Counted from the stretch's first letter, positions 1 through 9,041 are shown. The stretch: 64,000 nucleotides of DNA from Paenibacillus sp. HW567 (GCF_000374185.1 NZ_KB910518.1:1544546-1608545); one strand, 5' to 3'. Made by a program: numbers and translations. The notes: a model not told the origin generated them from the letters alone.

Positions 1-2142
1 AAGACTACGGTTCAAGCCAAAAACGGCTCGGAACAAACGCTGAATAGTAAAACGTATAACGAACTTGGCTTGATCACCTCCAAACAGGACGGAGCCTCGC
101 AAAGCGAGAATTATACGTATAATGCACTGGGCCAATTAAGCAGCAAAATGGACCGTAATGGCAGCTCGTATACGTATACTTATGATGAAAGTGGTCAGTT
201 GAAATCCGCCAAGATTACCGGAATGGTTAATGGAGCGGTTCAGTCTCAGGAAATAAGCAACATTTTTGGTGAGGGTGGGCCTACAAATCACGCCATTAAA
301 ACTTTTACCAACAACGTGCAGACTGCTTCACAAACACAGGTTGTGGATAGCTTAAATCAGGTACAATCCACGTATTCTGTGGCAGGGAATCATTCATCCA
401 ATATTCTGAATCAGTATGATATATTGGGCCGTATCACGCGAGTACGGGATCAATACATGGGCTTCTACACCAATTATCAGTACAACAAACAACAACTGCA
501 GAAGGTGCAAACAAACGGTAGCTCGACACTCAGTAATGATGCATCCGTCAATGTACAATACAGCTATTATCCGAATAACCTAGTCAATTCCATTACGTAT
601 CCAACTCTGACAGATGGAAGTACCTTGACTACGACGTATACGTATAAGAAAGCTTTGGGCTGGATCGAGAGCATGGAAAATGTCAAGGGAGGTTCGACTC
701 TCTCTAGTTTCATCTACGAATACGATAACAACGGGAACCAGATTGCTGTTACGGAGTACCGAACAGGTGACACGAAGCAGACTACTCACTACACATATGA
801 TGCACTGAATCGTCTGTTGTCCATAGCAAAACCGGATGGAAGAAAAATCACCTATAGCTATGATATGCGCGGCAATCGCCAAACCTTGTCGGATACGGGA
901 GGACAAGGCCCAGATATCGCAGATACCAGCTATACGTATGATCTGCAAAATACCTTGACCTCGGTTACGAAAGCAGGGAGTACGACTAGCTTTGAGTATT
1001 ATGCGGATGGACTGCGGTATGCGAAGACAACGGGAAACAGCAAGACCCAAGTGAACTACAATCTAAACGGGCAGGTCATTGCTGAAGAAAAAGTTACTAA
1101 TGGTAGCTTCGTTGAACAGGCCAGCTTTGTCCGTGGGGATCGCGTTCTGGTGAAGAAGGATAAAAAGGCATCGGCAGACTATTATTATCTGTATAATGGT
1201 CACGGAGATGTTGTGCAGATCGTCAATACCAGCGGAGCGGTCGTCAATGCCTACACCTACGACGAATGGGGCAACATCACGAGCCAAGTGGAGGGAACCT
1301 CCAACTCCTTCAAGTATGCGGGAGAGAGCTATGATCCAGAAACCGGGCTTTATTATCTGCGGGCAAGGTACTATGATCCAAGCATCGGGCGGTTTTTAAA
1401 TGAGGATACGTATGAGGGGCAGATTGATAATCCGCTGACGCAGAATCTGTATACGTATGTAGGAAATAACCCATTAATTTTTTCAGACCCATCTGGTCAT
1501 AGTATGGAAAGCGATCATGTACTTCCTCAACAGGTTCTTAATGAACTTGCACCTCTAACAGCTGGTTGGGAAGATTTACAGAGACAACTATTATCATTAG
1601 ATAATAGTTCAGCCAGCAATATAACTAGGATGAACATTATAGCATTTCAAACTGCTATACATCGTGCAGCTCAAAATATAAGATTTAATTATTTCAGTAC
1701 AATTGAAAACCCAACACAAACGCAGATTGACGCTGCAAGTAGTGCGGGATACATTTTTGGGAAAAATGTAGATCTGAGTGCAGGGTACAAGGGGAGAGTT
1801 GATGCACAAAATGATGGTAGTGGTACTCAAAGACATGGACATATTTTCGGACCCAAAGGGGAAGAATGGTCGCGCAATTTAGATGGAACTATCCATGATG
1901 CTAATAGAAATAGTCCTGGGTCACCACCAAAATGGGTACAGAAAGAAATGGAAAAGAAAACAAGGTTTAAGTGGAATGAAGTTAACTCTACTCTACCTAC
2001 AAATTCTATGAATTATGATAATATTGAAACAAGTTTGTATGTAGTTGGTGGAGGCTATCTTGCTTATAGAGGAATAAGACTCCTACCTTCATTAATACCT
2101 ATATTGTGGCCAACGCTGCCCGCAAATTTATTAGCGCCATAG
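1..2142 (+). CDS. Rhs/YD-repeat polymorphic toxin, C-terminal part (5' end outside window)
   Basis: The frame is open from the first base, so the gene begins upstream of the window. Many YD-type repeats are visible (YTYDALNRL, YSYDMRGNR), followed by the Rhs core RARYYDPSIGRFLNEDTYEG and a DPSGH motif near nt 1486-1500. In Rhs/WapA proteins the repeats form a shell around a toxic C-terminal tip, and variability starts after DPxG. The last ~214 residues are variable and AT-rich compared with the core. They hold a His/Trp-rich stretch (RHGHIFGPKGEEW) and a hydrophobic proline-rich tail. I do not recognise the toxin fold, so activity is inferred from architecture. The stop codon lies 11 bp before the next start, and that gene is the expected immunity gene. 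Confidence 0.9.
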   Translation, partial: KTTVQAKNGSEQTLNSKTYNELGLITSKQDGASQSENYTYNALGQLSSKMDRNGSSYTYTYDESGQLKSAKITGMVNGAVQSQEISNIFGEGGPTNHAIKTFTNNVQTASQTQVVDSLNQVQSTYSVAGNHSSNILNQYDILGRITRVRDQYMGFYTNYQYNKQQLQKVQTNGSSTLSNDASVNVQYSYYPNNLVNSITYPTLTDGSTLTTTYTYKKALGWIESMENVKGGSTLSSFIYEYDNNGNQIAVTEYRTGDTKQTTHYTYDALNRLLSIAKPDGRKITYSYDMRGNRQTLSDTGGQGPDIADTSYTYDLQNTLTSVTKAGSTTSFEYYADGLRYAKTTGNSKTQVNYNLNGQVIAEEKVTNGSFVEQASFVRGDRVLVKKDKKASADYYYLYNGHGDVVQIVNTSGAVVNAYTYDEWGNITSQVEGTSNSFKYAGESYDPETGLYYLRARYYDPSIGRFLNEDTYEGQIDNPLTQNLYTYVGNNPLIFSDPSGHSMESDHVLPQQVLNELAPLTAGWEDLQRQLLSLDNSSASNITRMNIIAFQTAIHRAAQNIRFNYFSTIENPTQTQIDAASSAGYIFGKNVDLSAGYKGRVDAQNDGSGTQRHGHIFGPKGEEWSRNLDGTIHDANRNSPGSPPKWVQKEMEKKTRFKWNEVNSTLPTNSMNYDNIETSLYVVGGGYLAYRGIRLLPSLIPILWPTLPANLLAP

Positions 2143-2153
2143 GAGGAAAAAAT

Positions 2154-2846
2154 ATGAATATATCTAATCTCAGCACGAACAAAATGCTTTTCTCTACTTC
2201 ATTGGAAGAAGAAATCAATTTCCTTGCATTTTCTAATGATGAAATTTTTATTTCAAAGACTACTATAAGAAAAATTGATTTCAATGGAAATGTAATCGAA
2301 AATAATGAAGACAAAATAAGTACCAAATCGATTTGGATGGTCAATCGTAAAACCGATAGGAAAAAAGAAATTATTAAAGGTGGAGAATTTGATATTAATG
2401 ATGTTTATTTAACGGTGAATTATCTATATTATGTAAAAATAGTTGATGAAGATAATGATGGATTGCTGCTTGAAAATGACTATCTTAGCGGTGAAGTATG
2501 GAGATTAAATAGAGCAACACTCGATAATGATTTTTGTTTCAAAGTAAACCCATTTTATTTTCATCGTTTTTTATCAGCAGACGATTCATATGTAATTTTT
2601 GTTTCAGAAGATCGAATTCCCGATGTAACTGAGATAGTTTTTTATAATTTAGCCACAAAAGAAAGAGCTGTACTAAAAAATGTCTATGAGAAAGATTGGA
2701 GCGATTTTAGAGTAGTAAACAATCAAGAAGGAGAGCCGGATTATTTTATCTATAAAGAGGAAATTAACGAAACATCTGAAAAAGATCTATCCTATGTGCA
2801 GGTGCTTAATTGGAAGGACTTAATAGCTCAATTGCAATGGGGATAA
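2154..2846 (+). CDS. Probable immunity protein for the upstream Rhs toxin
   Basis: This 230-residue, AT-rich protein starts at ATG 2154, seven bases after an AGGAGG at 2141-2146 that overlaps the toxin stop codon. A longer in-frame start exists upstream but would overlap the toxin gene without a ribosome site. It is acidic, has no signal peptide or membrane segment, and the sequence looks like a beta-rich cytosolic protein (repeated short strands such as SYVIFVSEDRIPD). I do not recognise a named family. The call rests on its position directly behind a polymorphic toxin and on its base composition, which matches the toxin tip rather than the Rhs core. Confidence 0.65.
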   Translation: MNISNLSTNKMLFSTSLEEEINFLAFSNDEIFISKTTIRKIDFNGNVIENNEDKISTKSIWMVNRKTDRKKEIIKGGEFDINDVYLTVNYLYYVKIVDEDNDGLLLENDYLSGEVWRLNRATLDNDFCFKVNPFYFHRFLSADDSYVIFVSEDRIPDVTEIVFYNLATKERAVLKNVYEKDWSDFRVVNNQEGEPDYFIYKEEINETSEKDLSYVQVLNWKDLIAQLQWG

Positions 2847-2854
2847 ATTTTATT

Positions 2855-3000
2855 GGGTGGTGATTGGGAATATCTTCTCAGTTACCACCTGCTTTATTCA
2901 AAACTCTGCTTTAAAAATTAGGATTCATTTGAGGGGCAGATCAAGAAATTGCTGAGCAGAAATCTTATACGTGTGTGTATAATAATTCTTTAATTTATAG
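2855..3000 (+). pseudogene. Hairpin plus decayed Rhs cassette junction
   Basis: A hairpin (GGTGGT at 2856-2861 with ACCACC at 2884-2889) follows the immunity gene and probably ends its transcription. Then AGGATTCATTTGAGGGGCAG (from about 2921) and the following ~75 bp are a mutated copy of the DTYEGQIDNPL...YTYV junction, which is intact at 1403-1480 and 7784-7860. The reading frame is destroyed by stop codons. The same order (hairpin, A/T spacer, junction) occurs at 7724-7860, so this is the start of a former orphan toxin cassette whose coding part has decayed. Confidence 0.6.
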
Positions 3001-4325
3001 TGCAATTGTAAAATAGTGAGGTGCAGAATATACTATATGACTATAAATTGCTTTCAATTTACTCGTACAAAAATGATGCGATTTTGATACCATCATGTGG
3101 AGAATTTAAGAAGTCGGGGGGGGGGGGGCGGGCGGAGCAAAAGCTTACTAATACATCATCGTTGAAGAACAGGAAAGTAAACTGATGCTATCTTTTCTAA
3201 CTGTAATTCAAAAGAGACTGACGAAGGTCCAAATTTGACAGCCCTAGAGAAAGTATTAAATATAAAAGGTTATTCTAGGGTAACCCAAATAAAAAACTTA
3301 TCCTTGTTGAATGGGATGCAAACGAGGGGGATTCTGTATTTTCTACTGAGAAAATCTCAGATCGTGGTTACGTCCATCAAATTAAAAATAGAATTTTTGT
3401 AATTGGAGTATAAAGATAACTTACTGGTAAAACATTTTTTACAGAAATAGGTGATTAAACCACGTATTTTTCAAACTACATATGATTAATACTCCACGTA
3501 GTATCTTTTTTTAAATACAGTTCTATCCAGCGCCCTATGGATTAGACAAAGAGTTTTAGAAGATATCCCTCATTACTACCGTATAATGTTCTGCTGATAT
3601 GTCTGTACATACATAACCACAGGTTATATTGTTTTCGAACAAGTAAACAGAAAACCAAAGGTCATTTTGGAATAGACTTTTATTTTAATTTATTTATACA
3701 CGCTTCTCTCGGCTAATGGACTACCTCCACCTCACTCACTCATTCATCTCCGAACACTTAAAGATGAGTTAAAATAAAAAGTTTTCGGAAAAACACCTGC
3801 ATGAAGGACTCTAATTAACAAAATAGAATAGGCCGTATAGAAAGTACTCAGTCCCTAAGCGGCGATAGAAACGAATGCTACGAAATAGAAATCAATATAG
3901 ATGGCCAAATCTTTCTAAACATGAACTTCCGACTGAATAAGCATTAAATTCGTAAACCGCTTGGTATAAATCGTCTGTAACCACTTTAATTTCTTAAACC
4001 GAACTCTGGACGAAGCGAAGCGGAGTCTCCGAGCGCAGCGAGGAGGATCAGTACCAACGTTCCTCCTTCACTTGCGTTTAGATGGGCACGATACCTATCT
4101 AAGGTGCTGTAGGAGGTGTTTGCATTCGTAAGTAAGGTAAACGTCCGTACTTTCAATAACGCTTGTATTTGCCCTATTATAATCCGCTGTATACATTTAT
4201 GCCCCCCGCAAAAGCTCAACCCCCAAGCATCTCCCAAATTAACCGTAACAAATCCGTCAAAAAATACTCTTCAACCCATGGTATACACACGGAGTACACT
4301 CTTCTCCCCCTGCTTTATTAAGACA
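3001..4325. other. Gene-poor stretch with cassette debris
   Basis: No convincing gene is present. A G13 homopolymer lies at 3116-3128. A short open frame at 3279-3413 ends in a plausible protein C-terminus (DRGYVHQIKNRIFVIGV) but has no start or ribosome site, so it is probably the tail of a lost immunity or toxin gene. From about 4000 the composition becomes more GC-rich and includes GCGAAGCGGAG/GCGCAGCGAGG near-repeats (4014-4046). That part may be the left portion of the replication-protein element that follows, possibly with its origin, but I cannot identify a nick site. Confidence 0.4.
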
Positions 4326-4359
4326 AAGGCTACCCCAAAGGGGCCTTACCCTAAGGAGG
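4326..4359 (+). promoter_or_regulatory. Hairpin next to the rep ribosome-binding site
   Basis: A stem-loop (AAGG...CCCC AAA GGGG CCTT, 4326-4347) sits directly before the strong ribosome site AAGGAGG (4353-4359). An upstream pyrimidine stretch (ACTCTTCTCCCCC, about 4299-4311) is largely complementary to GGAGGAAGAAGAGT over the ribosome site. Together these could sequester the site and limit translation of the replication protein; this is inferred from complementarity only. Confidence 0.35.
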
Positions 4360-4368
4360 AAGAAGAGT

Positions 4369-5166
4369 ATGAATGCGTATAACTGTCAGGCAACATGGAT
4401 TGGTAACTACTTGAAGGTGAAGATGTATGGGAAACCTATATACCCTGTCCTCATGAAACCTTACCAAACGATGACTAAGCGTCAAGCGGAAGGGAGTAAT
4501 TATAATCTTCCCTTGATTCCTGAGTCGCTGGATAATAAAAATTTATCCCAATGTAACAGCATCCCACAGCCAAGACGGCTGTTATTGGCAGAACGAGAAC
4601 GATTCGAAAATCTGATGGATCTGAACTTTGCCAAGGGTCACAAGTACATCACCCTAACGTATGGGAAAGATCACGTTTCGCTGGCCGAAGCCAGTAAAAA
4701 TTTTGAAAACTGGGTGAAGCGGATGCGGGAGCGATATGGCGACTTTAAATATCTTGCAGTACGCTCATTTCAAGGCAGAGGAACGATTCACTTTCACATA
4801 CTGGCAAATCTTCCCCGAATACCGAGGGAGGAACTGGCGGATGGTACGTTTAGGGCTATCTGGGGCCACGGAAATGTTGACTTTAAGCAAGTTTACGAAT
4901 TATCTGCAGGAGATCGGAGAAATAAGCTTAAGAAGTATCTCCTGAAGAACCTTCAGGAATTTAAAACGGATGAGCGCTCCTATGGCAAGCGACTGTTCCT
5001 TCAAAGCAAGAACCTAAAGCTGCCTGAAATATTTAAAGGTAACTATGACGAGCTTATGGAGGGCTTACGGAATATGGGGGTTGAGCTGAGGTTGGTGGAA
5101 TCTAGACAATTTCCTGTGGACTATTTGGATTATATTCGGTTAGAAACACATCAAATTATTGCTTGA
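4369..5166 (+). CDS. HUH-type rolling-circle replication/mobilisation protein
   Basis: This 265-residue protein shows the three motifs of HUH endonucleases in order. Motif I is an aromatic-Thr-Leu-Thr-Tyr strand (KYITLTYG, about residue 87). Motif II is the metal-binding HxH (GTIHFHIL, about 140). The third is a helix with a candidate nicking tyrosine (KKYLLKNL, about 190). HUH enzymes nick one DNA strand and start rolling-circle copying in small plasmids, phages and some transposons. It starts at ATG 4369 behind AAGGAGG. The neighbouring serine recombinase suggests a small integrative rolling-circle element rather than a free plasmid. No helicase domain is present. Confidence 0.75.
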   Translation: MNAYNCQATWIGNYLKVKMYGKPIYPVLMKPYQTMTKRQAEGSNYNLPLIPESLDNKNLSQCNSIPQPRRLLLAERERFENLMDLNFAKGHKYITLTYGKDHVSLAEASKNFENWVKRMRERYGDFKYLAVRSFQGRGTIHFHILANLPRIPREELADGTFRAIWGHGNVDFKQVYELSAGDRRNKLKKYLLKNLQEFKTDERSYGKRLFLQSKNLKLPEIFKGNYDELMEGLRNMGVELRLVESRQFPVDYLDYIRLETHQIIA

Positions 5167-5487
5167 ACATGAAGCCTAACAGTTTAACGAGACGTGTATA
5201 ATGAGTCCCTCCAGGCCCTTACACCTACTTGGGTTCGAGCTGTTAAGGTGGCTATAATTTAGAGCTTAAGCTAAAGTTTCTGTATGGAATTAAGCTCTCC
5301 GAAGGCTACTTGGATAGCCTGTATGGGAACTTAATACCAATTAATACCGAAGGAAAGAAAGCTTGAACTCTTCTGCGGAGCGTACTATGCTTGCTTTTAT
5401 TAAAAGGAATTAATTACCAAATAATAGGCGCTAAACTAAGCTTCCGTTACGGTAATTAAAATTTTCGTTGCGATTGGGAGAAGGCAG
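5167..5487. other. Intergenic region between rep and recombinase
   Basis: No gene is seen. The stretch has several short direct and inverted repeats (for example TTAATACCAATTAATACC near 5332-5349, and GAGCTTAAGCT near 5271-5281). It could hold a replication origin or recombination site of the element, but nothing decisive is visible. Confidence 0.3.
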
Positions 5488-6291
5488 ATGAACGTAGTTG
5501 GGTATATTCGCGTGTCAACACAAGGGCAAGTCAAAGAGGGATACAGCCTATCGTATCAGCAGGACGAAATCAAAGCGTACTGCAAAGAGCGAGGGTGGAA
5601 TTTAATCACGATCTATACGGATGCCGGAGTAAGCGGCGCTAAGGTGGATGAAGAGGCCATGGAGGTAGAGCGAGAAGGTTTTCGGATGATGCTGGATGCA
5701 CTATCTTCAGGGGGTGTGGATTATGTAGTTGTCTTGAATACAAATCGCCTGTGGCGAAGTGATCTTGTCAAAGTGTTAGTCCACCGGGAGTTCAGGAAAT
5801 ACAGTGTAGATATCAGGAGTATTGAGCAGCCCACATATAGTATTCATTGTAAAGACCCGAATGATTTTCTGATGAATGGACTCATGGAACTGCTCGACCA
5901 GTATCAGAGATTGGAAATTGCCTTGAAGCTCGGTCGTGGAAGGAATAAGAAAGCACAGCAAGGCGGATATGCCGGGGGTCGCGTAGCTTTTGGGTATTCA
6001 GCCAAGCGAGGCACGAAAGTGATGGAGATTAACCGAGTGGAGGCGTCAGCCATTAGGCGGCTGTTTGAACTGAGAGAGCGATATTCGGATTGGACATTGG
6101 CAGAGTTAGCGAGACGCTTGAACGCTGAGGGCTTCACCACCCAGCAAGGTAAACGGTTCACGAAGGTTCAGGTCAAGCGAATCCTTGATCGTAAAGAGTT
6201 TTACGGCGGGATATACCGCTACGGAAACGTGAAGGCTGTCGATGTCCATCCAGCGATCCTGGAATTGGAGAGTAGTAGCATCTCTCATTGA
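5488..6291 (+). CDS. Serine recombinase (resolvase/integrase family)
   Basis: The N-terminus (VVGYIRVSTQGQ) carries the catalytic serine of the resolvase family at residue 10. It is followed by the conserved VSG (about residue 50), the NRLWRS strand with the catalytic arginine region, and a recombinase domain from ~150 (GGRVAFGY, then KRILDRKEFYGGIYRYG). These enzymes make double-strand exchanges at short att sites. At 267 residues it is shorter than typical large serine integrases (450 or more), because the zinc-ribbon and coiled-coil part is missing. It is either a naturally compact form or cut short near the following IS110. It starts at ATG 5488 after GGGAGAAGG. It is the likely integration/excision enzyme for the rep element. 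Confidence 0.85.
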   Translation: MNVVGYIRVSTQGQVKEGYSLSYQQDEIKAYCKERGWNLITIYTDAGVSGAKVDEEAMEVEREGFRMMLDALSSGGVDYVVVLNTNRLWRSDLVKVLVHREFRKYSVDIRSIEQPTYSIHCKDPNDFLMNGLMELLDQYQRLEIALKLGRGRNKKAQQGGYAGGRVAFGYSAKRGTKVMEINRVEASAIRRLFELRERYSDWTLAELARRLNAEGFTTQQGKRFTKVQVKRILDRKEFYGGIYRYGNVKAVDVHPAILELESSSISH

Positions 6292-6422
6292 TGTAAGAGC
6301 ATAAGGAGTGGCTAAAACAGAAATTGATTTATGAGTCGATGAAATAAAGAGCCGTGTGAAGCCATGAGGGAGAAGCAGGATTTTGCTAACGTATCTTTGC
6401 GGCCCGTCCGCTCGAACTGAGG
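6292..6422 (+). ncRNA. Possible IS110 left-end noncoding (bridge RNA) region
   Basis: This is a noncoding stretch directly before the IS110-family transposase. In the IS110 group the 5' noncoding end encodes the bridge RNA that pairs with donor and target DNA. The segment contains several potential stem-loops (around GAGCCGTGTG...CATGAGG and GCGGCCCGTCCGC). The call follows only from the known layout of the family; the RNA ends and guide loops were not resolved by eye. Confidence 0.35.
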
Positions 6423-7715
6423 ATGCAGACCTGTTTCATCACTCTTGATTTCCCGGTTGACTTCAAGGAGTGGGCAATCATAATAAAGCCGGATCAGTTA
6501 GTGTATGTAGGTGTTGACCTACATAAACAGCACCACACAGCCGTCATTTTGGATTGTTGGAATCATAAGCTAGGAGAAATTAAGTTCGATAACAAGCCTA
6601 CAGCCTTCCCGCTACTCGAAAAGGAAGTGAAAAAGCATACCCCAAAGAGAATGTCTGCGGTATACGGGTTAGAGGATGTGGGCGGCTACGGTAGAGCACT
6701 AGCGGTCTACTTGACTGAAAAGGGCTGCTTCGTGAAGGAAGTTAATGCGAAACTGGCGAACAATAGACGTAAGAGTCACGTAACCATCCAGAAGTCAGAC
6801 TCCTGGGATGCAGAATGTGTAGCTAAGGTCTTACGGGATGAACTGCACAATCTACCGGATGCCAAGCCGATTGATCTGTACTGGGCCATTAGCCAGCTAG
6901 TCACCCAGCGTAATTGGCAGTCTAAGAATTTGACTGATGGAGTCAAGCGGCTACATCAGCAGCTAGGCTATCACTATCCAAGTTACAAAAAGTTCTTCTC
7001 AGAAATTGATGGGAAAACCGCCTTAGCCTTCTGGCATAAGTACCCTTCCCCAAATCATCTGTCAGGTATGAAGGTGGAGGAACTGGCCCTGTATCTCCGA
7101 AAGCTGAGTAATAACGGTTTATCCACCAAAAAAGCAGAGCAGATCCTGTCTCTTATCGCAGATGATGGCGACACAACACGTGATTTCCAAGACAAGCGGG
7201 ATTTTATTGTCAAAGGCCTTGTGCGAAACATCCGCTTTTACAAACGGGAAATGAGACGGGGCGAAGGAGAGATCAGGAAGCTGACGGACCAGTTAGGTTT
7301 CCAACTGGAAAGCATGACAGGCATTGACCTTGTCACGGCAGCGGAGCTGGTAGCAGAGATTGGTGATATCTATCGCTTTGCTACGCCCGATAAGCTAGCC
7401 CGATTTGCCGGAATCGCTCCGGTAATCGTTGGCTCAGAAAACAAGGTCAGAAACTACAAGAGTAAGCAGGGGAACAGAGTATTACACGACATCATTAAAT
7501 CTCTTGCGATCCGTCAGCTTCTGGTTACACGTTCTACGAAGGTACCCCAGAACCCGTACTTTCACTGGTACTATGAGCAGAAGTTGGCCGCAGGGAAGAC
7601 CAAACAGCAAGCCGTTGTGTGCATTATGCGGAAACTAGTGAACGTGATCTTTTACTTGATGAAAACCAAGAAGGTATACGTTATTCCAGAAGTATCCATA
7701 TCAGAAGCTGGTTGA
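6423..7715 (+). CDS. IS110-family transposase (DEDD recombinase)
   Basis: This 430-residue protein has an N-terminal RuvC-like DEDD domain: GVDLHK with Asp32, YGLEDVGGYG near residue 84, and KSDSWDAECVAKV near 125. It also has the C-terminal Transposase_20 domain (MTGIDLVTAAELVAEIGD, IAPVIVGSENK with the probable catalytic serine, SKQGNRVLHDIIKSLA). IS110 enzymes insert by RNA-guided recombination. The first ~25 residues do not look like family sequence, and the true start may lie nearer LVYVGVDLHK, where no good start codon and ribosome site coincide. The gene is full length. It sits between the serine recombinase and an orphan Rhs cassette. Confidence 0.92.
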   Translation: MQTCFITLDFPVDFKEWAIIIKPDQLVYVGVDLHKQHHTAVILDCWNHKLGEIKFDNKPTAFPLLEKEVKKHTPKRMSAVYGLEDVGGYGRALAVYLTEKGCFVKEVNAKLANNRRKSHVTIQKSDSWDAECVAKVLRDELHNLPDAKPIDLYWAISQLVTQRNWQSKNLTDGVKRLHQQLGYHYPSYKKFFSEIDGKTALAFWHKYPSPNHLSGMKVEELALYLRKLSNNGLSTKKAEQILSLIADDGDTTRDFQDKRDFIVKGLVRNIRFYKREMRRGEGEIRKLTDQLGFQLESMTGIDLVTAAELVAEIGDIYRFATPDKLARFAGIAPVIVGSENKVRNYKSKQGNRVLHDIIKSLAIRQLLVTRSTKVPQNPYFHWYYEQKLAAGKTKQQAVVCIMRKLVNVIFYLMKTKKVYVIPEVSISEAG

Positions 7716-7723
7716 TATAATCT

Positions 7724-7754
7724 GGATGGCGGCGATTGGAAACAGTTGCCGTCC
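7724..7754 (+). terminator. Hairpin before orphan Rhs cassette
   Basis: A 10-bp stem (GGATGGCGGC at 7724-7733 with GTTGCCGTCC at 7745-7754, including G-T pairs) is followed by TCTATTTTAG. It matches in position and partly in sequence the hairpin at 2855-2890, which also lies ~30 bp before an Rhs junction. It probably terminates transcription and marks the cassette boundary. Confidence 0.5.
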
Positions 7755-7785
7755 TCTATTTTAGAATAGTCGCTTTATAAACTAG

Positions 7786-8544
7786 GATACGTATGAGGGG
7801 CAGATTGATAATCCGCTGAGTCAGAATTTGTATACGTTTGTGCATAATAATCCGTTGAGGTATGCTGATCCAAGCGGGCATAAGATTGAACAATCTTATG
7901 GGTATGATAAATTCTTGAATCCTGTCGCAAGGAAAGACGTCGAAGATTATCAAACAGGTTGGTACCTCTTAAACCAAATGAGTTCTAAACAGTATAATAA
8001 ATATGTTAAGGATAACGGGAAATCCAAAGCTTCAATGGCAGCTGGCGCAAGTGAGGTACGGAATAATGCATGTAATTACCTGTCGGAAGGTTGTGGAGGA
8101 GGAAGTGCAAAATTTGTACACACAGGAGATGGTTTTTTAGCTATTAACTATACTTCTGAAGAAGGAACAAGTACTACTCTTATCTTAGATCAGCAAAGAG
8201 GAATTCTAAGTGAAAAAGATGCAATCCTCAGAATTCTAACTAGTAATATGAATGTGACTGCATCGTTAAATTATATAGATACAAGTAAAAACAACCCATT
8301 GTGGCAAAATGTTGGTGATCTCAGGGCGTATATGTCCCAAAACGGCTATACATTTGGTAGAATAAAAGAAACAGACATGTTTAAAATAAACGTGCTTGAT
8401 AGTAACGGTGCTAAAGTTGGAGAGCTCCACATAGGACAGCCATTTAATAAACGAGGAGGTAATTATTATTTTAAAGATCACTTCCATCCTACAGTAAACC
8501 CAGATATGCATCTTTTTGGTGATGACGACGAATATCCGTGGTGA
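7786..8544 (+). pseudogene. Orphan Rhs C-terminal toxin cassette
   Basis: A 36-bp stretch from 7784 is identical to the Rhs gene at 1403-1438 and encodes DTYEGQIDNPL...NNPLRYADPSGH. A TAG codon sits at 7783-7785, exactly where homology begins, so there is no start codon or upstream Rhs shell. A unique AT-rich tip of ~220 residues follows. It has a Cys/Gly-rich segment (CNYLSEGCGGGS) and ends FKDHFHPTVNPDMHLFG. I do not recognise the toxin. Such displaced tips become functional only after recombination into a full Rhs gene. The tip frame is intact and its immunity gene follows 11 bp after the stop. Confidence 0.8.
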
Positions 8545-8555
8545 GGAGAATCAGA

Positions 8556-9041
8556 ATGCCTGTATATTATTTAAGTAATGTTTTTCAAGGCAGTAGTGAT
8601 CCTTTAGATAATTTGTTGGATCTTGTTTTTAGTATTCCAGAGTGTAATGAGTTCTTATTTTTTGAATATGGGTATTCATATCAGGGATCTTTTTCCAAAG
8701 AAGGAGTTGAAATATTTGAAGACAACACAAATCGAATATGGTTCCGACCAAAGAATAAAAAAGAGGAAAGAGAGATAGACGATAGCTTTGTTATTAATTG
8801 TATTGTGTTGGTGAAAGACAAAGAGATGGATTCATGTAAATTCAAACTCAGTATTGTTGAAGCCCCAGAATCTATTGAATTAATGGTTACAGAATTCAGA
8901 TCAGGAAATTTCCAGGAACTGCTTAAGACCAGGTTGAAACCATACTTGGAGCGGGGAGTGAAAGTTTTGACAGAGGAAATGTATAATAACATGATTGACG
9001 AACAATTTTCCAGAAATCAATGGGTATTCAAAAAAAAATAA
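8556..9041 (+). CDS. Probable immunity protein of the orphan toxin cassette
   Basis: This is a 161-residue acidic, AT-rich protein. ATG 8556 follows GAGGAG (8543-8548), which overlaps the toxin stop; an earlier GTG exists but lies inside that site. No signal peptide or membrane helix is seen. The family is not recognised. It directly follows the orphan toxin tip and precedes a strong terminator, so the pair forms a compact cassette. An immunity role is inferred from position. Confidence 0.65.
   Translation: MPVYYLSNVFQGSSDPLDNLLDLVFSIPECNEFLFFEYGYSYQGSFSKEGVEIFEDNTNRIWFRPKNKKEEREIDDSFVINCIVLVKDKEMDSCKFKLSIVEAPESIELMVTEFRSGNFQELLKTRLKPYLERGVKVLTEEMYNNMIDEQFSRNQWVFKKK

Noticed and set aside
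6340..6400. GAGCCGTGTG motif as a group II intron end
   Set aside because: Only a short resemblance; no domain V hairpin and no reverse transcriptase are present, and the IS110 leader explains the position.
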